Shown here one piece after another: positions 1 to 10,581 of a stretch of 64,000 nt of DNA. The stretch comes from Haematococcus lacustris (lineage: Eukaryota > Chlorophyta > Chlorophyceae > Chlamydomonadales > Haematococcaceae). Each line of letters begins with the position of its first letter. Position 1 is the stretch's first letter. The stretch covers positions 70,782 to 134,781 of the forward strand of contig JASKMD010000018.1 in the NCBI GenBank assembly GCA_030144725.1, written 5' to 3'. Both the position numbers and the translations under genes were made by a program. Under the pieces are notes generated by a model. That model did not search any database. It was not told the origin of the DNA and was given only the letters and a program-made list of their open reading frames with translations.

Positions 1-506
1 AAGGAACCGCGAAGGAGCTTAGAATGCCCCGTATAGCAGCAATGAGCAGCCAGGAGCAGCCAACAAAACTCGTCGCCAAAAGGCTACGAGCCAGCCAGCT
101 AGCCGCATAGCATTAGCGACCAGTCATAAAAAGACGCCATCAGGTTAAGCGATAGGATCAAGAGATAGCGACAGAAAACGGAAGGAGGTGCAATGATGCA
201 GCGACACAGCGATGCAGCGATGCGGCATAAGAAATGCATGAGGTGCAACTAGGACACGTAGCCCGAAGTATATGAGACGGAGCGGAAGAGGAGTGGAGGA
301 GCCCGGAGAGGCGGTCAGGAGCCATGCAAGAGACGAAGCTGAGTGCACTTGAAACAAAGTTGGGTGCACCCACACAAACCCCACCCTAGCGAATGGTGAG
401 TAGTTTATCTTGCAGTCATGTGGCTCCAAGTACCTTGCCTGATGATTTGCCAACCACTGAATTGCTGCAGGTTCAATGGTCCCAACCTCCCCTTCCCTAC
501 ACCCAG
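1..506. other. Window start, no gene seen
   Basis: No conserved protein, splice-consistent exon chain or RNA gene is visible. Open frames here are short and compositionally random. The right part grades into the C-rich tract that precedes the CCCAG array. Confidence 0.5.
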
Positions 507-648
507 CCCAGCTCAGCCCAGCCCAGCCCAGCCCAGCCCAGCCCAGCCCAGCCCAGCCCAGCCCAGCCCAGCCCAGCCCAGCCCAGCCCAGCCCAGCCCA
601 GCCCAGCCCAGCCCAGCCCAGCCCAGCCCGCCCAGCCCAGCCCAGCCC
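507..648. repeat. CCCAG pentanucleotide array
   Basis: Roughly 28 tandem copies of the pentamer CCCAG, almost pure, ending in variant copies and a C-rich tract. No stop arises in several frames, so long Pro-Ala-Gln-Ser reading frames on both strands here are repeat artefacts. Confidence 0.95.
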
Positions 649-974
649 TCCCCTCCCTCCCCCACCACCACCTCCTTCATCACCCTACCACAAGAAGCAG
701 GTGCATGGAGCGCAAGGGCCATGGAGGCGCTGCCAGGTAGGTATAGAAGTGGCGCTAGCAAACTGTGAGTGGCCAGCCCTTGCACATGAGTGGTCCGCTG
801 CCCAGCCTAACCGCAAAGATGCCCATTGTTTACTGCAGGTCCCACGGTCAGCCCTTCCCTCTTCCCCCCTTCCTCCTTCCCCCTTCCCCCTCCCCTCCCC
901 TGTCCCACCACCTCCAAGCCTGGCACCCCACCTACCTCCCGCCTTTCCCACCCCCCGCCCCACGACACACGCTG

Positions 975-1160
975 CAGCCCTCTCCCTACCCTACCCTTGG
1001 CGTAGCAGCCCTCTCCCTACCCTACCCTTGGCGTAGCAGCCCTCTCCCTACCCTACCCTTGGCGTAGCAGCCCTCTCCCTACCCTACCCTTGGCGTAGCA
1101 GCCCTCTCCCTACCCTACCCTTGGCGTAGCAGCCCTCTCCCTACCCTACCCTTGGCGTAG
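975..1160. repeat. 31-bp tandem repeat, six copies
   Basis: Exact 31-bp spacing between copies starting at 975, 1006, 1037, 1068, 1099 and 1130. Each unit holds CCCTCTCCCTACCCTACCC followed by TTGGCGTAG. The copies are essentially identical, implying recent expansion. Confidence 0.95.
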
Positions 1161-1549
1161 CAACCTGGAGCGGGCAACATGGAGCGGGCGGCTTGGAGTG
1201 GGACCCCGTAGTAGCAGCCCACCCAGCCCACCCTGGCCATGCCATGCCATGCCATGCACACTCACCACAATGACCCTACCCATCCCTCTCCAAAGGGGAC
1301 GATAGCTGGATGGTGGAGCACTTGGGTGGTTGTCAGTCCGTGCTTGTTGCGCGACACGGCATAGGTGTGGTAGGTGGGAGTCAATGGTAGTGTGGTGGGT
1401 GAAGGATAGCGGGAGCACGTAAGTGGAGGCTATGAAGTTGCACCCCGTGTTATACATCACTAAGGAGAGGTGTAGCATCAACCTTGTTGTAGCGTCCATC
1501 CTCGTCATCTTGCCGCCTTGTTGTGATGTTGTTGTGTTGTCCTTGGTGT

Positions 1550-1577
1550 GGGGTGGGGTGGGGTGGGGTGGGGTGGG

Positions 1578-1610
<33 letters not shown>

Positions 1611-1692
1611 ATGGTGATGGTGATGGTGATGGTGATGGTGATGGTGATGGTGATGGTGATGGTGATGGTGATGGTGATGGTGATGGTGTGGT
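1550..1692. repeat. Graded GT-rich array (GGGGT, then GGGTGA, then GGTGAT)
   Basis: Three contiguous blocks: about six GGGGT pentamers, about five GGGTGA hexamers, then about sixteen GGTGAT hexamers. Each block differs from the next by a single base or length change. The reverse strand encodes poly-His in one frame, which I treat as an artefact of the repeat. Confidence 0.9.
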
Positions 1693-1796
1693 GTCACCTT
1701 CTTGTTGTGTTGTGTCGTTGCTACCTTGTCACATCGTAGGGAGGTGTTGCGGTCATTGGGTGCATCAATGCATGTGCTTAACATTGCCATATTGAG

Positions 1797-2130
1797 GTGT
1801 TGTGGAGTGATGGTGCATCGAGACATGTGCTTGCAAGTCCCGTAGCGAGGTGTTGCGGGATGTTTGGGTGTCCAAACATGTGTTTTGCGGGGGTGTTGCG
1901 GGGTGTTTGGTCGTCAATACATGTGTTTTGCGGGGGTGTAGCGAGGTGTTGCGGGGTGTTTGGTCGTCAATACATGTGTTTTGCGGGGGTGTTGCGGGGT
2001 GTTTGGTCGTCAATGCATGTGTTTTGCGGGGGTGTAGCGAGGTCTTGCGGGGTGTTTGGGTGTCAATACATGTGTTTTGCGGGGGTGTTGCGAGGTGTTT
2101 GGGTGTCAATACATGTGTTTTGCGGATGTA
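1797..2130. repeat. ~43-bp minisatellite with a length-variant unit
   Basis: Repeated units contain CATGTGTTTTGCGGGGGTGT followed by TGCGGGGTGTTTGG. Most units are about 43 bp; some carry an extra ~17 bp block (TAGCGAGGTGTTGCGG) making ~60 bp. The units differ by scattered substitutions, so this array is older than its neighbours. Confidence 0.85.
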
Positions 2131-2144
2131 AGAGTCGATGAAAT

Positions 2145-2415
2145 AGTCGACATCTGTGCAGATTCAGCCACGACATCTGCACAGCCAAGCCGCGAATGTA
2201 ATACTCGACATCTGTGCAGATGCTACGGACAACATCTGCACAGCCAAGGCTTGAATGTAATAGTCGACATCTGTGCAGATGTCGTCGCCAGAAGCTGCAC
2301 AGATGTTGACTTCCCGCAGCTGCACAGATGTCGGCATCGCGGTATACGACATCTGTGCAGATGTCGACTAGCAGCAGCTGTGCAGATTAAGGACAACCGA
2401 CATCTGCACAGATAC
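2145..2415. repeat. Array of small imperfect palindromes (CATCTG-TG-CAGATG)
   Basis: The core CATCTGTGCAGATG, or its inverted form with CA at the centre, occurs about ten times, whole or partial, over ~270 bp in both orientations. CATCTG and CAGATG are reverse complements, so each copy can form a short hairpin. Two larger ~58-bp direct units (sharing CACAGCCAAG and GAATGTAATA) are embedded. Confidence 0.85.
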
Positions 2416-3371
2416 GAAAGCGAAGAAAATCGCGGCCAAATTACGTCGCAACGGATGCACGGAGTTAGCATAAGACTTGTACCGTTCGAACGGCCTTCTA
2501 CTCTAGTTTTCATAGAGCTATGGTCGGTCCAATCGCGACCGGTCCTTGTTTATCATGAGTGTATGTTGCCGAGCCTAGCATTATTCAGCCTCTAGGGTTA
2601 GGTATCGACCCTGAGACCAGCCCTTGCAAGAGTCAGAGCCCTTGCCCATACCATGCATGCAGTGATTGGCAGGACCACAAGTGGTGATGTAATGATGTAG
2701 GCTAAGAGTCATGATGTAATGATGTGAGGTTGGATGTAATGATGGATGGTTGAGGGCCAACCGCAAACAACTTTTGGGGCAATCTCTGCCGCACTCGATA
2801 TTAGATAGGAGGGTGCGGTGCAGGAGGTTGTTGTGATTGCGGGGCATCATCAACATCCACAGCTTTGCGGGAGCTTGCAAGCCGAGCTACCCAGTACAAC
2901 CGACAGAACGGACCTAGCTTGCGATAGAGACGGGCCCCGGCCTTAGACCTTACACGTATGTATGTAGCTCCCTATGGCGACCTTATTGCGTGGACACAAC
3001 TTTCGGCACAAATATCCATATCGAGCTTGCGGGCCTACGCTTCGACGCCTCTCACTATTTATAGCACGCAGAAGCTGACGGTGCAATCGCGGTAGCAAAT
3101 GGTGGTTTAAATGTGGAGAACAGCATGGTACCCTATTTACAAGAGACCTTGTCAAATCTGATCTACAGTACTGTAGGTACCTACACTCCAACTGCTCACA
3201 TACTCAGAATTTCAACAAGCGTCAAGTGGCGTTGGAGTCGCAAGGACAATCCGAGGCGAACCGCATAAAAAAACTACCCCCCTAGGATGACGAATATCCG
3301 CACTAATTTGCCTGTGTGCCCAGAGTGAGACAGCCACAGCAGGATTGCCTTGTGTTGCGCAGGCGCCAACC
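2416..3371. other. Gene-free interval
   Basis: Lower GC than the flanks. Short ATGATGTAATGATG-type repeats lie near 2685-2745. I see no conserved protein, RNA gene or terminal inverted repeats. It may hold the promoter of the ORF at 3372. Confidence 0.4.
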
Positions 3372-4862
3372 ATGGCTCATCCCCTTCCACACACCCCAAC
3401 AGCAACCTCGCAGACGGCTGCATTGGAGGCTCTTGCATCAGCTGCAGCAGCAGCAGCAGTCTCATCTGCAGGTGTCGCCATACCACCCACTGTCCCTGTC
3501 TTTGAGGCGTCACCCCCTGCAGCCTGCTTCATCCCAGCCATGGCAGCAGCGGCAGCGGCAGCAGCAACAGCAGCACCGGTGGCAGCAACAGCAGCAGCAA
3601 CAGCACCAGTGGAAGCTGCATCAGCATCAACAGCAGCTGCAGCAGCACCAGTGGAAGCAGCAGCGGCAGGGGCAACAGCAGCAGCAGCAGGGGCAGCAGC
3701 AGCAGGGGCGGCGACAGGAGCAGGAGCAGCAGCAGCTGCAGCCAATCCCCACCCCCCCACTTCCGCAGCGGCCACATCTGTGGCTGAGGGGGCAGCTGGA
3801 GCACCCCGCCCTACCGCAGCAGACCTCCAAGGCCCCTCTCTCACCCCCGACCCTGCTGGCACATCCTCAGGGCAGGCACCCCCCCATGCCTCAACACCCG
3901 GGTTCAAGGTGTTTGGGCGTGAGGGCATGGTGCTCATCATCGCCATACAGCTGGTCAGCATCCTCCTCATCCCTGGCAGCCACGAGCTGGTGAAGCTGTT
4001 CGCCCCGTTCTGGAACGCTGTCATGCCAGATGAGGAAGGGCATGTGAACGAGGCTCTGCTGCCAGAGCTGGAGGAGAAGTTGAGCACGCTGACCCTTCTG
4101 GAGGTGATTGAGGTTGAGCTGCAGCCGGGTCAGGCACTGGGCATGACGGGGGTGACCATTCACGCTGGCGCTGAGGGCCGACCAGGCACAGCCTCCGCCC
4201 GTGCCCACTTCTACGGCAGTGTGTGCTTTGTGGAGAACACCACCACCTTGGTCAGGCAGATGGGCAAGATCATCGACGGCGCAGCCATGCCTACAACAGA
4301 GGCCGACTTCAAGAATAAGGACAAGTGGCCTATGTGGAAGACTGAAGCTGGTGGCAGCATGGTGCCCCCTGAGCCATACGAGCCTGTTGCCCAGTTGGAG
4401 ACGGACAGGCTGTGGCAGGACCGCTTCAAAGGCCCCTTGGACGACATCAGGAAGAGGCAAGTCCAGCTGATAGCTGCTTGGAAGGCAGCAGTAGAGGCCA
4501 AGGCAGCGAAGTTGAAGCGGCAGAAAGCGGTTGAGGCCAGGGCTGCTAAGGCAGCCAAAGCTGCAGCAAAGGTGGCCCAGGGGGGGGCTGCCACGGCAGT
4601 ACCAGCAGCAGCGGTCCAGAGTGGTCCAGCTGCGGGAGAGGAGTCGGTTGGGGCCAAGAAGGTGGTCAGGCCTGCTGCAAGAGGGGGCGGAAGCCAGGGC
4701 AGGCAGGGGGGCAGAGGCAGGGGCAGGGGCAATGGCAGCGGCAGTGGCGGTGGCAGGGGCAGAGGCGGGGCCAGGGGCGGAGGCAGGGGCAACAGGCAGA
4801 AGGGTGCTGGGGAAGGGGGTGGGGGGGAGGCTCCACCGGCTAAGCGCCACAAGCGACAGTAG
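3372..4862 (+). CDS. Ala-rich protein with RGG-rich C-terminus, unknown function
   Basis: Intronless 496-residue frame. I chose ATG 3372 because its context (CCAACCATGG) is good; the frame is open slightly further upstream without an ATG. Order: residues about 1-180 are Ala-rich low complexity with Thr/Pro; a hydrophobic stretch near 185-205 (MVLIIAIQLVSILLIPGS); a non-repetitive domain about 205-365 containing ELEEKLSTLTLLEVIEVEL and HFYGSVCFVENTTTLVRQMG; a Lys/Ala helix; then an RG/RGG-rich tail ending PPAKRHKRQ. RGG tails usually bind RNA. I do not recognise the central domain. Lack of introns, unlike the genes from 17 kb on, and the transposon-rich surroundings make a transposon ORF possible. 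Function is not assigned. Confidence 0.6.
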   Translation: MAHPLPHTPTATSQTAALEALASAAAAAAVSSAGVAIPPTVPVFEASPPAACFIPAMAAAAAAAATAAPVAATAAATAPVEAASASTAAAAAPVEAAAAGATAAAAGAAAAGAATGAGAAAAAANPHPPTSAAATSVAEGAAGAPRPTAADLQGPSLTPDPAGTSSGQAPPHASTPGFKVFGREGMVLIIAIQLVSILLIPGSHELVKLFAPFWNAVMPDEEGHVNEALLPELEEKLSTLTLLEVIEVELQPGQALGMTGVTIHAGAEGRPGTASARAHFYGSVCFVENTTTLVRQMGKIIDGAAMPTTEADFKNKDKWPMWKTEAGGSMVPPEPYEPVAQLETDRLWQDRFKGPLDDIRKRQVQLIAAWKAAVEAKAAKLKRQKAVEARAAKAAKAAAKVAQGGAATAVPAAAVQSGPAAGEESVGAKKVVRPAARGGGSQGRQGGRGRGRGNGSGSGGGRGRGGARGGGRGNRQKGAGEGGGGEAPPAKRHKRQ

Positions 4863-5344
4863 TAGGGGGTTGTGTATGGCGCTAGCAGATCAATAGCCAT
4901 TACACATCATCACACCTTGCACCACAAGGTACACATGGGGCCAATGCAAGTGTGCGTCATGTTGTTGTTGCTGCTCATGTTGCCTTCATGTTGGTGATGT
5001 TGGTGTGGTGGTGAAAGGGCAGCTGGTCATGATGTCGTTGCCTCTCATATGTTGTCGTTGTCAATGTTAGTGATGCTGGTAAATGAGCCTGATGACGTGT
5101 GTAAGGTCCACACAGTGTAGGAGCCCAGCCCACATTAATAGTAAGTATCCCATCATCTGGACACAGGCAACATGGGTTAAGGTTTACACGGACTTAATCA
5201 AGGGCAGGAATAGGCTTGCGGCATCAACAGGAGGTTAACCATCATCATCAGCAATAACCGCTATCACACCAACCCACACAACACACAGTAGAGAAAAGTA
5301 GGAAGAAGAAGTAGAAGAAGACTACTCCGGTATTCACCGGCGTG
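4863..5344. other. Gene-free interval after the RGG-rich ORF
   Basis: AT-richer spacer with imperfect TTGTTG/GATGTTGGTG repeats (about 4960-5090) and AGAAGA repeats (about 5295-5325). It could include 3' UTR of the upstream ORF or the 3' UTR of the antisense LINE scrap that begins at 5345. No boundary can be set. Confidence 0.4.
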
Positions 5345-5450
5345 CATTCAGTGAGAGCTACCGCCTGGGGCGCGGCCTGCTCCCACCATCAAGCCAAAGA
5401 AGTGGCGTCCCCCTCTGGTAGCCCTGAGTCTGTAGCTTGTCTTAGAAAAG
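5345..5450 (-). mobile_element. LINE 3'-end fragment (antisense)
   Basis: Read on the minus strand, this stretch gives [10 protein letters not shown] followed by GG, the same residues that end the LINE frame at 12768-12805 (AAGACAAGCTACAGACTCAGGG in both, with minor differences beyond). It is therefore the 3' end of a second, almost wholly truncated copy of the same family, inserted in the opposite orientation. Severe 5' truncation is typical of LINE insertion. The sequences diverge right after the shared segment. Confidence 0.75.
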
Positions 5451-5571
5451 AAGGAAGTTGTGCAACAGAGTTGCGCCAGAGCATGGTACACACGCGCATA
5501 ACCATAATGGCGTTGCAGAGACACAATAGCAAATGATATCGCCACCTGAGCAGTCCTTAGTCGACAACGAG

Positions 5572-6120
5572 GTATCCATAGACGACAGCGCAGTATCCAT
5601 GGTTGACTGAGCAGTATCCATGGTTGACTGCGCAGTATCCATGGTTGACTGAGCAGTATCCATGGTTGACTGAGCAGTATCCATGGGTGACTGAGCAGTA
5701 TCATGGTTGACTGCGCAGTATCCATGGTTGACTGAGCAGTATCCATGGTTGACTGAGCAGTATCCATGGTTGACTGAGCAGTATCCATGGTTGACTGAGC
5801 AGTATCCATGGTTGACTGAGCAGTATCCATGGTTGACTGAGCAGTATCCATGGTAAACTGAGCAGTATCCATGGTTGACTGAGCAGTATCATGGTTGACT
5901 GCGCAGTATCCTTAGTAAACTGAGCAGTATCCATAGTTGACTGAGCAGTATCCATAGTAAACTGAGTAGTATCCATAGTTGACTGAGCAGTATCCATGGT
6001 TGACTGAGCAGTATCCGAGGTTGACTGAGCAGTATCCATGGATTACAGCGCAGTATCCATGATAAGCAGCGCAGTATCCATGATAAGCAGCGCAGTATCA
6101 TAAAAAACAGTGCAGTTACC
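5572..6120. repeat. 21-bp minisatellite, about 26 copies
   Basis: The unit reads GAGCAGTATCCATGGTTGA plus CT. Copies vary by single substitutions (CATAG, CCGAGG, TAAAC) and occasional 1-base deletions. Because 21 is divisible by three, the minus strand reads as a MDTAQST heptad repeat until indels break the frame. I do not regard that as a gene, as the frame is broken several times and there is no unique flanking coding sequence. Confidence 0.95.
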
Positions 6121-6364
6121 ATGGATACTGCGCAGTTATCGCTGCTAATTCCTGTGAGTGAAGGGATGCCAGCTGGCTGACTTGTGCGCCTATTCACAAA
6201 TTATATGTTCCATGCACTGACATGCAAGCAGGCGTACTGCACTTGTGCTGTTGGCTTACGGCGTGCGTAGAAGGATTGCCAGCCTCGCCTTATGATGTGC
6301 GTGAGTCTTTTAGGAGCGGAAGGCACAGGTCAGGTTTGGGCGGGCGCCGATCTGAGCTAGTGTT

Positions 6365-6679
6365 TTGCGGCTGGTGGGTGTCGCATACGCCTGTTACACC
6401 CGGCTGCGTCAAAACTTTGTCACGAGCTACACGGAGATTCGCGCCCCAGACCGTCTCACATTTGCGGGGCCAATGGCGGGGGTGACCAACACTAAGACCC
6501 TCACAAGGGGAGGCCAGCACTACCAACGCAGGACCATGTGCAGGATTAGACTGGCACTGGGCAGAAAGCTTAAGACCGCTAGAGACCTCAGCCGGAAGGC
6601 TAACTCCCTCTTTAAGCAAACCAACGTGCACCCGACAATCGACGAACTCGATTCTAGGGACAGATGCGATAAACGATGA
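6365..6679 (+). pseudogene. N-terminal part of the LINE polyprotein, out of frame
   Basis: This frame reads continuously into Arg/Lys-rich sequence (RRTMCRIRLALGRKLKTARD, then TIDELDSR) and stops at 6677-6679. The main RT frame is open from upstream of its first listed codon, and INDEIRDAVQ directly continues the sense of this segment. A single indel between about 6650 and 6670 therefore separates what was one reading frame. It would be the linker preceding RT. Whether the indel is a mutation, a programmed shift or a sequencing error cannot be told. Confidence 0.6.
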
Positions 6680-6692
6680 GATCAGGGACGCG

Positions 6693-9600
6693 GTGCAAGC
6701 GCGACAGGGTGAAGACCCAACCGAAAATCACGTGCAGGCCGCGCTCGCCCAACTGACCAATACGTACCGCGACCAAATCCACCAACTAGACGACGATGAC
6801 TCCGCACTCGCCATCGCACAAGCTCGCGTCAGAATGCAACAACTGATCAGCACCCAGCCCAAGAAGGCTAACAAACGTATCTTGCGCCCGTCCCGCACCG
6901 ACCACAAAGGCCTGCAGGCGCTAGCCGACCCTGACACCAAAACCATATGCACGGCCCCGGCCGACCTGAACCGGATAATTACCGAGGCCTATGGGAAGAA
7001 GCTGGCGCCGCCGACCCCCAAGACTGGCCACTACACCAACACACAGACAAGAAACTACCCGTGGGCTCGCGCCAAAGCCGACGACGCCTTCGCATTACAC
7101 GCATGCCAAAACATACACTGGCTGCACACAGCCATCATGGACAAGGCAGGCTTCCAAGAATGCCTCAGCAGGCTGGCAGGAGGCAAGGCCCCGGGACCAG
7201 ACGGCGTGGAAAATGAAATCATCAAGATGCTGCCATGGGAGATGCGGGAAACCATCCACCAGCTCTTCATCATCATGTGGGCAACAGGCTGCACACCCAC
7301 CACGTGGAAAACCAGTGACACATGCCTGCTCTACAAGGACAAGGGGCAAGAAACAGACCTTAACTCCTACAGGCCAGTGGGCCTAGCCAACACCGTTTAT
7401 AAGCTGTGGACCAGCCTCATTACCAAGACGCTGTCTGAGTATGCTGAAGCGAATGGGATGCTCAGCAAAAACCAGGCTGGGTTCCGCTCCCACAGGAACA
7501 CCACACAGCAGCTGCAGATGCTTGTCATGGCCCTTGAGGATGCTAAACTGGCCAAGGCAGATATCTACGCGCTCCTGGTCGACTTCACCAGTGCGTTCAA
7601 CACCACCTGCCAGGACAAACTGCTATGGATCATGCATGACCTAGGCTTCCCCACAGACGCTACGGACGCAGTAAAGGACCTATACACCGGCGCTACAACG
7701 CGCTTTAAAACCCCGTATGGCCATACTGACCCGGTACCCGTCAACCGGGGCACCATACAAGGCGACTCTCTCTCGCCCTTCCTATTTCTTATCTACATCG
7801 AACCCCTCCTGCGATGGCTGCAAGTGGGCGCGAGGGGCTATAAATTCAAATCAGCAACAGACGACAGCGGGGAACGCGCCACCGTCAGCAGCATCGACTA
7901 TGCAGATGACATCGCTATACTCTGCAACACCCTTCGCAACCTTCGATGCCAAGCGGACAAACTCTCAGCCTTCTCGGACTGGGGTCACCTCATCATCTCA
8001 CACAGTAAAACCCTCGCAACAGCGGCGCTCCATCACTCGGTCGAAACCGGCATGTGCAGCAGCGCGGCCGAAGCGGACAAGCGGGCCCGCCAACAACTCC
8101 GAACCGTCAGCCTACAAGGGAAACCCGTCACCTACCACCGCCCGACCTCACCCTTCACCTACCTGGGTGTGCTCATCACCATGACGCTGGACTGGAAACC
8201 ACAACACACCGCTATGATCACCCAGCTCCGCCAAAAACTCGAGAGACTCAGACGCTCCTTTGCCAGTGCCAGACAGGCCATACACATCATCCGCACGGCC
8301 ATCATCCCCAGCCTAGCCTATAGCTTCTGCGCCGTGCCCTGCACCCCAGGGGACCTTGAGCTGTACGACAGGTCCATCAATCAATGCGTGAAGCTCAAAC
8401 TCAGACTCCCCCTGGGAACGCCCAATGCCATCATCAGAGAAGACGCTGACAAGCTAGGCATAGGCATTAGCTCCACTGCCCAAGAATATCACGCCCGCAA
8501 TACGACAGCCCTCACACACAGCCTCCAGTCCACAGATGTGGCACACGCCCACATCTCGAGGAGCATGCTGCACAAACAAATCACATGGCTCAATACCCAG
8601 GCTAGCACACAAGGACACCGCATGCTCACCCTCCTTCATCACACCCTTAGGGCACGGCAGCTAGTCTATGCCTCTATATCCGGGCTATCGGCCACGGAAG
8701 AGGGGCTACCTCTCTATCATGAGGAATGCCAAACACTCGGCCGCCTCATCACACAGGCCAGCAGCTCTCAAGCACACGATGTCGTCAGCGCCAGCATCAC
8801 CTGCCTCAAAAGCCTAGGCATCACGCACGCCTCTGAACTCAGCTGCAAGGACAACACACACATCATCACCGGTAGCATGCTCACATCGAAGTACGGAAAA
8901 AAGGTCAAGCAGAAGCACATCATCGCCCTCAACAAACTTGCGGCCATGGCGGCCCAACCCTCATGCCCAGACGCGACCGCAACGCGTGCCATCCGAGACA
9001 GCCGCAACACATCACTCGACCTCCCGCCCGACCAACGCAAAATCACAACATGGGCCGCGGGCCTCACGGAACTTGCGCCCACACCCGCAGTGCCAGACAC
9101 CAGAACCCGCTATATGGATATGAAAGCGTATGCGGTCATGCACGCAACGCAACCAGCAACGGCGGACCGGGCCGCAGCGGCACCCGCAGTCCATGATGCC
9201 ACTAGGACGAGCTCACGACTGCTGAAACGAGAGCAACGAGCTACACAATCGGCCCCAACGAAGCCCACTCCACCCAAGGCGGGCACGAAACGGAACAATG
9301 AGGGCAGACAGACCCAAACTATCCCGCAGGATATCGTGCGCATAGTAGGCCTTGACCTCCCAGGACTCTCCAGCTGGAAGGTGGATAAAGCCTGCCGTTG
9401 TAAACCCAAGAACCTAGGCTGCATACTAGGGGCCATGTACGGCCACCAAGAGGCCATTACCAGCATAGATGGCTGGCAATGGGACGGCATCAACAAGGAA
9501 AACTACTACAAGGTGCATTGGAAGCCCACAGTCATAGATAGATGGGCTTTACCACTATGTGCAGAAGAAGGCTATACACCCACACACATAGAGACCATCA

Positions 9601-10581
9601 GCAGGGAAGAGGCTAAGGACGTGTGCACCTGTGAGCTGTGCTGGCTACCAAGAGGAGACAGCCCAACGTGCCACAACTGCAAGAGGGCCTACCACCCAGC
9701 CTGCCTTGAGGAAGCCCACCTGTCTGGACACAAGGAACCAGGATACTGGCTGTGCCCTATATGCAAGTTTGGCAGCAATGACTTCAAGACTACCATGCGT
9801 CAGTCAGCGCACTCGGACCTCATACGAGTACACTGGCACCCCACTCTCGAACCGGCGCCGCTCATCACGGCACACCTGGACTACATGGCAAAGCGCAACG
9901 ACTACGACGAGGAAAACAGGCAGATACAAGAGGCCAGACATGCGAGGCCCGACACGCACCTGCCGGCCCACACCCGACAGGGATTACCGGACCCGCACAC
10001 CTGGCTACCCCGGTGCACCAACCTGCACTCGAAGGCCACCTTCCACACCTACCCCATCAACCCGCAGACGGACATCGTCGGGACGGGCAATTGCGAAACC
10101 TTCCTCCAACTTCAACCCCACATGACCGCCCCCGCGATGAGCCTCAGCACGGGGGAGCCCACTATGCCACGGCACGACTTAGTGCAACACGTAACGGTCC
10201 ACGACGAGTCGGGTCGCACAGTTGGCCTTCTGACAAAAGACCAACACCAACATCTCCACGCTTGGTTACAACACACACCACACACACGCAACCTGGCCAC
10301 AGAGGTAGTGGCCCTACTAAGGAGACAGGACGCACAGAGCAGCCACCACCCCATGAGAGGGGCACAAGACAAAGTCCTTAACACCCTACACGCCACACGA
10401 AGCTTTCCAAGTACCGTCCAAAGATGGGCTGATCCACTCACAGTTAGACCAGAAACCACCACCTATTGGAGCCCTGACATCAACGACACGGCCTTTGGGG
10501 CACACCACAACTGCCTACTGGTACGCCACACCGGCTTATCCACATGGAATGTACCGGCAGACGATGCAGTGGCACTGAAAT
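6693..10581 (+). CDS. LINE reverse transcriptase and PHD finger (first part of polyprotein)
   Basis: About 1296 residues up to the MITE insertion; the frame has no ATG at its left edge because it continues from upstream. RT spans roughly residues 160-480: GGKAPGPDG near 165, NSYRPVGLANTVYK, FRSHRNTTQQL, LLVDFTSAFNT, GTIQGDSLSPFLFLIYIE and the catalytic YADD near residue 401. A textbook C4HC3 PHD finger lies near residues 975-1030 (CELC, CHNC, HPAC, CPIC spaced correctly). RT copies element RNA at the nicked target; a PHD finger may direct the complex to modified histones. Codon use is even and no stop interrupts the frame, so the copy is young apart from the insertion. The listed frame continues into the MITE and stops at 10818-10820. 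Confidence 0.9.

Noticed and set aside
1797..2430. CRISPR-like spacing of repeats
   Set aside because: The units are contiguous or irregular, spacers are repeats themselves, and the window is plainly eukaryotic nuclear DNA.
3316..3993. Gln-rich 225-codon frame overlapping the Ala-rich ORF
   Set aside because: It is the +1 shadow of the GCA/CAG-rich Ala region; the Ala frame continues into unique sequence, this one does not.
5442..6197. Minus-strand MDTAQST heptad-repeat protein
   Set aside because: It exists only because the minisatellite unit is 21 bp; the frame is broken by single-base deletions and has no unique coding flank.
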